Assembly (NCBI GenBank): GCA_963514095.1
Contig: OY741270.1
Span: 18,140,554 to 18,204,553, forward strand
DNA from: Eutrigla gurnardus
Lineage: Eukaryota; Chordata; Actinopteri; Perciformes; Triglidae
Reading direction: 5' to 3'
Length of the DNA stretch: 64,000 bases
Below are positions 63,179 to 64,000 of this stretch, piece by piece (within the stretch, counting starts at the first letter, position 1; each line of letters opens with the position of its first letter). The notes beneath the pieces are model-generated. The model saw only the letters and a list, made by a program, of their open reading frames with translations. It was not told the origin of the DNA and searched no databases. The translations under genes and the position numbers were made by a program.

Positions 63179-64000
63179 CTGAAGGACAACAGAGAAGGGC
63201 ATGACTGTTTCACACAGTCTCAAGACTAACCACATTTAACAGCCACGATTCTCATGTTGACACAGACACAGATAAATATTAACTCTAGCAAAGCATCATG
63301 TTTACCAATCAATTAAACTTCAAGTCTTGGTTAAATAGCATTAAATTAAAAATATTATGATGAAAATGTTTGCAATAAAGGTTATTTTGTACTGACTGCT
63401 GATGCTCCAACTAACTAAGCAGAGCTTTCACGCACCACAAACAGCCCCGCCTCAAAGTGAAAAAGATTAAGTGAGATAAATAAATAAGAATTACCAACAG
63501 ATTTCTTAATATCTGAAGTTATTAATAAGGAATTAGCCACACTGTTTCCTGTGGATGTCTGCCAAATTATTGACGCTCACTTCAACACTTCCTGTACTGG
63601 CTGGCAGCTGGATGAAAAGCACAAAGTACACAGGGTAGTTTTTACGGGTGGAAATTGACATATGTGTAGCAAGATTAACTTAAATCGTAAAAGTCAAAAA
63701 GAGTGTTATTTTGGGTACCATCAGGAAAAAAATCCAGTTTAGGTAATTCACTGTTTGAGGCCTAAAATAGTAAGTGTGAATGAAACGAGGACCAACTTCT
63801 TTAAATATTAAAGGGTCAAACCAGTAGACCTTCTACAGAATAGCAACCACCAGCATTATTGAGATGATAACAAAAGGTGAAAATGAACTTCTGCACATTG
63901 AACGTGGAGACTCGAGTCACACTAGATATCAAAACATATTCAGGTTTTATAGTGTTGGTTCTGCCAGGTTTAGGCCAAGTCTTCTACAAACAATGGCAGT
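63179..64000. other. ubr1 intron 1 (part), no exon seen
   Basis: Upstream of the exon-2 acceptor (CTTCAG before 63,178) I see no ATG-bearing exon with a usable donor that would supply the missing N-terminus. Exon 1 probably lies beyond position 64,000. Confidence 0.5.

Overview
This is a vertebrate nuclear window, almost certainly from a ray-finned (teleost) fish. It has short introns, long (CA)n and (CT)n microsatellites, teleost-type interspersed repeats, and proteins that match vertebrate families closely but not mammalian ones. I recognise five protein-coding genes. Four have a complete coding sequence here; ubr1 lacks only its first coding exon. I assembled every gene by hand from splice signals, and all exon phases close.

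Layout. Positions 1-18,230 hold no gene I can support: intergenic DNA with microsatellites, old repeats and a 5'-truncated LINE on the minus strand (13,010-13,680). From 18,653 to 29,600 (+) lies a nine-exon gene for a 342-residue TPR plus C-terminal-membrane-helix protein. It looks like a short consortin (CNST) relative, and its last two exons match mammalian C14orf180/NRAC. tmem179 (230 residues) follows at 33,397-32,135 (-). A 19-coding-exon gene at 43,965-35,901 (-) encodes a 987-residue relative of the nucleoporin ELYS/AHCTF1 with no beta-propeller. A peripherin-2-like tetraspanin gene (366 residues, three exons) lies at 45,708-47,952 (+). Finally ubr1, the N-recognin E3 ligase, runs from 63,178 down to 50,294 (-), with 46 coding exons visible and 1,723 residues.

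How the genes relate. They do not form a pathway. ubr1 reads N-degrons, the peripherin-like protein would build photoreceptor disc rims, tmem179 is a neural four-pass membrane protein, and the other two are less well understood. The interest is in gene order. The consortin-like gene next to tmem179 mirrors human 14q32.33. Consortin-like plus ELYS-like mirrors CNST-AHCTF1 on human 1q44. The peripherin-like gene and ubr1, tail to tail, mirror PRPH2-UBR2 on human 6p21. The window therefore appears to keep ohnologue copies that mammals lost or shortened. The human map positions are from memory and were not looked up.
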